Positions 59,012 through 64,000 of a stretch of DNA of 64,000 bases are shown here, in pieces. Both the position numbers and the translations under genes were made by a program. The stretch comes from Notamacropus eugenii (lineage: Eukaryota; Chordata; Mammalia; Diprotodontia; Macropodidae). Positions within the stretch are counted from its first letter, which is position 1; every line of letters begins with the position of its first letter. The notes under the pieces were generated by a model, which saw only the letters and a program-made list of their open reading frames with translations, did not search any database and was not told the DNA's origin. The DNA is taken from positions 435,371,377 to 435,435,376 of the forward strand of contig NC_092875.1 of assembly GCF_028372415.1 (NCBI RefSeq), read 5' to 3'.

Positions 59012-59945
59012 TCTATTTTTTCTTCCTTGTTATGAGGGATGGCTCATTGTTCGGGAGAGGAGGATATGGATCTATTTGGAAATAAAAGTAGGGTAGAGAA
59101 AAGATGTAAATACAAGTACTTTTTAAAAAATGCAAGTCAGTGGAGGGAATGAGGTAGTGGGGGAAAGAGCGTTTGGTCAGTTGAAGGGTTACATCTAACT
59201 AAAGTAGCCAAAAGAATAACTAGTTTTCATTTTCTAATTGGGTAACTTTACTTTCAGCAGCCTCACTGTGTAGACTGTGTAGCACTATATGTTACATTCC
59301 TTTAGGATTTCTTGTCATTGGTTGACTTGCTTACATTGCAAACATCGAGGTTCAAACCAAACACCACACATTGATTTAATCAGTTGCCTCCAAACTTCAG
59401 TAAAAGGACAAAAAAAAAAAAATGGAAAGGAAATGTAATAAATGAATAGCATCTTCAAACCATTTTCCCATAAATAATTTAAATACATTGAAAGTATGAA
59501 TATGCTTCAGAGGAAAAAAATGCATTTAGTTAATATATCAAATCTTAAAGATTTCTGAATTGAATAAAAAGAAGGGGAAAGAATCAGGCCATTGCTGATG
59601 TCAGTTGTGTTAACAGAGAAACCTTTGGTATTTGCTGGCTAATCTAAATTGCTTCCTCTCAGGATTTTAGTTTTATTTACTTCAAAAGTGTAGAAGAGTG
59701 CTTTTCTTCTTAATCAAAAGTAAGAATATACTTGAAATGCAGGGGTTTTTTTTTCCTCTAAGAAATATTTTATTTCACCTTTCAAACTGGCTTTTGACCA
59801 GTATTCTATAAAAAGGGGACAGGGACCCCGAAGAGACCATCACCTACCTCAAGAAATGTGTAATCAGTCATTGGGATGGAGAGAAGTTAGGTCACACTGT
59901 GCCCTTTCTTCCCTCAATAGCCACAAGCTGTGAAGTTTTTCTTCT
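59012..59945. other. TCF4: intron 3, unassigned
   Basis: No repeat or exon recognised. Confidence 0.4.
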
Positions 59946-59949
59946 ACAC

Positions 59950-60660
59950 CAACACACTTCCTTATACTTAAAACTCTCACACTTTATCCCATCTTTCTAC
60001 CATCTAAACTCCCAACTCTCCTTCCTCCTAAACTGGATTTTGTCCTTTAGACACCCATTTCAATAGCTTCCCCTGGGAAAAATTCACTCCATCCCCAGCA
60101 TCCCTATCCATTGCCCTCCAGATCATTTCAGTGGGCAGGCAGTTTTCATGGGGTGGACTGTTCTTTCTAGGGAGGACAGTGACCAGGGATTTAAAGCCTG
60201 ATTCTCTGCTTTTCGTTTTGAGTGGGACAGAGTACGTTACATAATATAGGTAGGCATAGATAGGTTGTGATCTGCATCAGGGATCTTATATTTTCCCCAA
60301 ATCTATTACTCTTGTGGACACTACTATCTGTCACTCAGATTTATAATCTTGGTATTATTCTCTACTCCAGATTTTCCCGTACTCCACATATCAAATCAGT
60401 TGCCAGCATTTCTCAGATCTGTCATCTCCCCATTCCCAGGGCCACCATTCTGCTTTAGGGACACATCACTTTTCTTCTTTCCTATTACAGTAGACTCCTA
60501 ATTGGACTACTTTCCCTAAGTCTCTCACTACTTCAATCCGTCTTCCACACAGCTTCCAAAGTAATTTTCCTAAAGTGTGGGTCTGATTATATCATATCTC
60601 AACTTTGTAAATTCTAGTGGCATCCTATTGATTCTAAGATCGGATATTATTTTCTCTTTA
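59950..60660 (+). mobile_element. L2-type LINE fragments, + strand
   Basis: Pyrimidine-rich text of L2 type: ATTCTCTACTCCAGATTTTC, TCCAAAGTAATTTTCCTAAA, GATTATATCATATCTCAACT and CTAGTGGCATCCTATTGATT. The first part (59950-60120) is weaker. Confidence 0.6.
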
Positions 60661-61000
60661 TCTTCTCCTTTTTACATTTCTGTGTGCTGTTGTATAATGT
60701 AAACAATTATTAGTATAATAGGAAATATATAACTTAAATTTATATGTATTGAGGGTTTGTGCTCAAAAATTATTGATAGGGTTGCATGATTGAAAAATTT
60801 TAGAGGCTACTGCTCTACATTCAAGTTAAGGACTTTAAAAAATAAAAAAGTGCACTCTTATTTGAAATGGTTAAACATTCAACCTCTTGGAATGACTTAT
60901 ACAATGTAATGTGATATATAATTTATAGAATCTTTTCAAGTTGAATCGGAATTTCATGTTTCTCAATATATCATGTTGACTTGCTTTAATTTATATTTAG
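60661..61000. other. TCF4: intron 3, upstream of candidate microexon
   Basis: AT-rich, nothing recognised except the acceptor-like TTGCTTTAATTTATATTTAG at its end. Confidence 0.4.
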
Positions 61001-61033
61001 GCAAAAGTAAAATTAACACCAAGCTACTTCATG
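61001..61033 (+). other. candidate 33-nt cassette microexon of TCF4 (unverified)
   Basis: Lies between TTGCTTTAATTTATATTTAG and GTGAGTTATC, a good acceptor and a strong donor. Thirty-three bases keep the frame. Joined after exon 3 (which leaves one A) it reads SKSKINTKLLH and then leaves G to pair with an exon 4 starting AT, with no stop. I do not know such an exon in TCF4; it may be chance, since short spans with both signals occur in any long intron. Confidence 0.25.
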
Positions 61034-61555
61034 GTGAGTTATCTAGGGCACTTTTATCAATATTTTGCTAGGAAATTATCACCTTAAAATGTGATTTTAA
61101 AATCTTTGGTGCATTCTTAAATACGTTCCTATATTTTACTCTGTCTTTGCACACATTTTTTTAAAGGAAAATAACTCAAACTATATATTTAAACCAGTAG
61201 AAAATAGTATGAAAAATGCAGAAATTAATTTGGTGTAGGCATCCTTTTTTGAAGGCCAAAGCTGGAAAATAATCTTAATTGACTGGTGCCTGTACAGTAG
61301 AGGCATTAGAGAAAGTAACAGATTTGCTGTTGCTGCAATTACTGTCGCCATCTTTCATCTTTCCAGTTTCTGTTGAAGAAAAAAATAATAGGTGGAAAGC
61401 AAGTAAAAACATTTCTTCTTTCCCCTCCCCCCTTGCATTGATACAGTGTCATCCTCAGAGAACAAATACTGGTTAGACTTGGTTGGGTTGGGTTGAGAAT
61501 GGAATCAGGTGATTTCATAAAATCATTTCTCGTGGTTTCAATTATTATCTCTATG
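61034..61555. other. TCF4: intron 3, unassigned
   Basis: No repeat or exon recognised. Confidence 0.4.
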
Positions 61556-61559
61556 CATC

Positions 61560-62575
61560 TAGCCCTAACCCCCTTCTGAACTCCACTCACATCTTAAACT
61601 CCACGTCACCGAGGCATCTTAATTTCAGCATGTCTAAAGCTAAGCTCATTATCTTTCCCTAAAAAGCCTTTCTCTCTTTTCCCTATTAGTATTGAGAGTA
61701 CTACTATCCTCCCAGACACCCAGGTTTGCAGCCGACGTGTGATGCTTGATTCTTTACTCACTCTCACTGCCCTCCCTTTCTACCTTAATTCCAAAAAGTT
61801 GTCAAATCCTGTCATTTCTACCTTCTTAACATCACCTTTACATCCCCCTTCTCTTGTCGGAGACTTCAAATACCCTGGTGCATGCCATTATCACCTCACA
61901 CCTGGATTGTTGCAATAGTTTGTTGTTTGGTCTCCATGTTACCAATCTCTCTCCACTCTAGTATATCTTCCACTTAGCTGTCAGAACACAGGTCTGACCA
62001 TATCACCTCCCTTTTCAATAAACTCTAGTGGCTTCCTGTATGTCTAAGGTTAGATGTCAAATCCTCTGTTTTGCTTTTAAAGTCCTTCAAAATTATGATT
62101 TCATCAAAACCCTTTCCATTCTCCTTATACTTAATTCCCCTCATGTACTCAGCAATTAATTCAGTGAGACTGGCCCCATTGCTGTTTGTCATACAAGACA
62201 CTGTCCCCAGATTCTACGCATTTTCACTAGCTGTCCCCTATGCCTTCTACTCTCCTTCCTCATCTTTATTTCCTGACTTTTCTGACTTCCTTCAGGTCTC
62301 AGCTAAAGTCTTACCTGCAAGAAACTTTGCCCAGTTCTCCTCAATCTTAGTGCCTTCCCTCATAAACTACCCCAAAATTATCCTGTATATATCATTTTTG
62401 TATGTAGTTGTTAGCATGTTGTCTCTCTCTCACTTCCCCATAGGACTCTGAGCTCCTTGAGAGAAGGGACTATGTTTTTTGCTTATTTGTTTGACCTTCG
62501 TATCAAGTTATTAGCCCAATGACTGGTATATAATAGATGCTTAATAAATGCTAATTTATTTTATTTGACTTGCTT
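61560..62575 (+). mobile_element. L2-type LINE 3' half, + strand
   Basis: About 1 kb in L2 order: CACACCTGGATTGTTGCAAT, ACAGGTCTGACCATATCACC, GTTTTGCTTTTAAAGTCCTT, AGGTCTCAGCTAAAGTCTTA, GGACTCTGAGCTCCTTGAGA, and ATAGATGCTTAATAAATGCT at the end. The frame is broken; a 126-residue open stretch inside it (62071-62451) is a relic, not a gene. Confidence 0.75.
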
Positions 62576-63290
62576 ATAAACAGTAATAATAGCCTTTTCA
62601 TTTTAATGTAGGTTTGGAGAAAAAAATTTGTCAAGGGGATATGAGGATGGGGACAGATAAAACATAACAGCCGACTTCTGTATCAGTATATATGCACTCA
62701 GAGTACCTGCTACTTTCCAAGTAACACCCTAAAAAATGGTGAATGGATTATTTTCAGGTTTTGGGGATTTGAGTGTGAGACCAACCCTTTTTCCTAAGGC
62801 TTTCTTTAGGTTTGCATATTCAAATCTTGTATACAACTCTAATTATGATACCCTACACATGCTAAGTATAGCATTTGGCTTCACCACTCTTCTAGGCTTG
62901 AACATTACAATATAGCATATAATGGATTCTGGGTAGTTATAATTAGTCTATTTGGCCCATACCTACTCTAAGCAGGTGGAAGTGTTCTTATCCATGTGAG
63001 TACTGGAATTTGACAAGTTTCATCAGTGCTTCCTTCCTTCATTAGTTTACCTTTTTAAACATCTTAGTGCAGGATTCCTGGGTGATGAAATTTAATTTAC
63101 CACATTTATGCCATGTGAAAGTGGTATTTTTTGCAAGAGATGGTGTCATCAGCCAATTTAAATTACTTTTAGGTCACTTCTACTATGATTCAAAAAATCA
63201 TAAAAAAGGGACTAAAAAAGAAAGAACATTACCTCAGAGCAGCAGAAATAACCACAGTGTAAACCATTGTCCTCCTAAGACACTTTGAAA
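62576..63290. other. TCF4: intron 3, unassigned
   Basis: No repeat or exon recognised. Confidence 0.4.
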
Positions 63291-63299
63291 ATGCCCTAG

Positions 63300-64000
63300 A
63301 CAAGTCCCAACCTCCAGGGGCAGAGATTGGCTTGAATGAAATGGAAACACCTCCAGGATGACTCTGCAGAATCAACAGACAAGAAACTGGGAAGCAGCTT
63401 CAGTCTTAGAAACTTTCATCTCATAGACAGTGTGGGGTCTGACAGCTAAGTAGGAGAAGACTGAAGGATCTCACATTATTGAGGGATGCCAAGCACAACT
63501 GTGTTGACCAGACGCATCCTGGGCTGTGGTTGCAGGGAGAAGGAGCTAGCACACACCTGATGAATGCAGTAGCAAGGGGCAGGGACTCTGCTGGTTGTGG
63601 GTACTTTCAGGAGAGCAGAGTCCTGGTTTTAGTTCTGCGGCAGAAAGGATGCCTGTAGTTTTTAGGGAGAACTACCGGGAGCAAGATCATTTGAAGGCCA
63701 GTGTGACTGGGGGACCTACCTATGGCTTAAGAGTGGAGAGGAGAACTCAAGGTTGGACCCTGAGACAGACTTCAGCAAATAACAGTTAAGAAGGACCTGA
63801 GGCTTGGGGCATCATTCCCCATACCTTGGGAGTATAACTTAACTATAGCTGGGACTATATCCAGCTACATTAGCTGCTAAAAACAAAAAAAGACAAAAAA
63901 AAAGAGATGAGTAAGCAAAGGAGAAAGAACCCAACCACAGATATATAATAGATAGATATCTATCTATAGATAGATAATAAGGAGAGAGAAGATTGGGGTT
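63300..64000 (+). mobile_element. 5' end of a LINE-1, + strand, running off the window
   Basis: GC-richer L1 5' UTR-like text leads to ORF1: ATG at 63907 reads MSKQRRKNPTTD, the counterpart of the decayed SKKQKR start of the minus-strand L1 at 3652. After 12 codons a GATA-type tract (63946-63975) breaks the frame with a stop. The left end is approximate. It opposes the L1 at 3652 in orientation and is co-oriented with TCF4. Confidence 0.7.

Noticed and set aside
62071..62451. 126-residue open frame with hydrophobic stretches
   Set aside because: It lies wholly inside the L2-type relic and does not match a host gene.
29278..64000. TCF4 exon 4 (expected to start AT GTA GAA GAC)
   Set aside because: I looked for the start of this exon after an acceptor and did not find it; intron 3 is long in mammals and probably continues past the window.

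Overview
This is a mammalian, almost certainly marsupial, genomic window (AT-rich, intron-dominated, no prokaryotic features). The lineage call rests on the repeats: L1 copies with marsupial-type 3' ends, tRNA-derived SINEs beginning GGGCAGCTAGGTGG, RTE-tailed SINEs, MIR/L2 relics and a solo retroviral LTR. I cannot name the species.

The one protein-coding gene I can support is the 5' part of TCF4 (the class I bHLH E-protein, also called E2-2/ITF2; not TCF7L2), on the + strand. Two coding exons are unambiguous. Exon 2 is 27425-27496, beginning [11 protein letters not shown] and ending LLDFSA. Exon 3 is 29205-29277, MFSPPVSSGK to HFTGS plus one base. Together they encode the N-terminal activation domain AD1. 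The short intron between them carries a CTG-triplet tract (28300-28401) with flanks that match, from memory, the human CTG18.1 repeat associated with Fuchs endothelial corneal dystrophy. The bHLH domain and all later exons lie beyond the window.

Layout. 1-23600: intergenic or far-upstream DNA built largely from repeats. These include a hAT-type miniature element (2627-2816), a full-length decayed L1 with a 16-bp target-site duplication (3652-9884), an L1 derivative that keeps ORF1 but lacks ORF2 (about 10980-14113), an RTE-tailed SINE, a solo LTR (16362-16954), a CR1/L3-type LINE relic, several SINEs, a long ancient repeat (21895-23040) and a mariner-type MITE (23394-23560). 23640-27404: the presumed TCF4 promoter and 5' leader zone, with a CpG-rich core (24230-24560), a TATA-like box, a YY1-like site and a cluster of purine-rich simple repeats. 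27405-29277: exons 2 and 3. 29278-64000: the proximal part of the long intron 3, with quiet repeat-poor stretches, scattered MIR/L2/SINE copies, microsatellites, a diverged 325-bp tandem duplication (38826-39490), a possible 33-nt in-frame cassette exon (61001-61033), a long L2 relic and the 5' end of a + strand L1 running off the right edge.

I found no gene cluster or defence-type system. The most interesting items are the CTG repeat, the candidate microexon, the ORF2-less L1 and the promoter-proximal repeat cluster. Boundaries of old repeats were set by eye and are approximate; family names for them come from recognition, not from a search.
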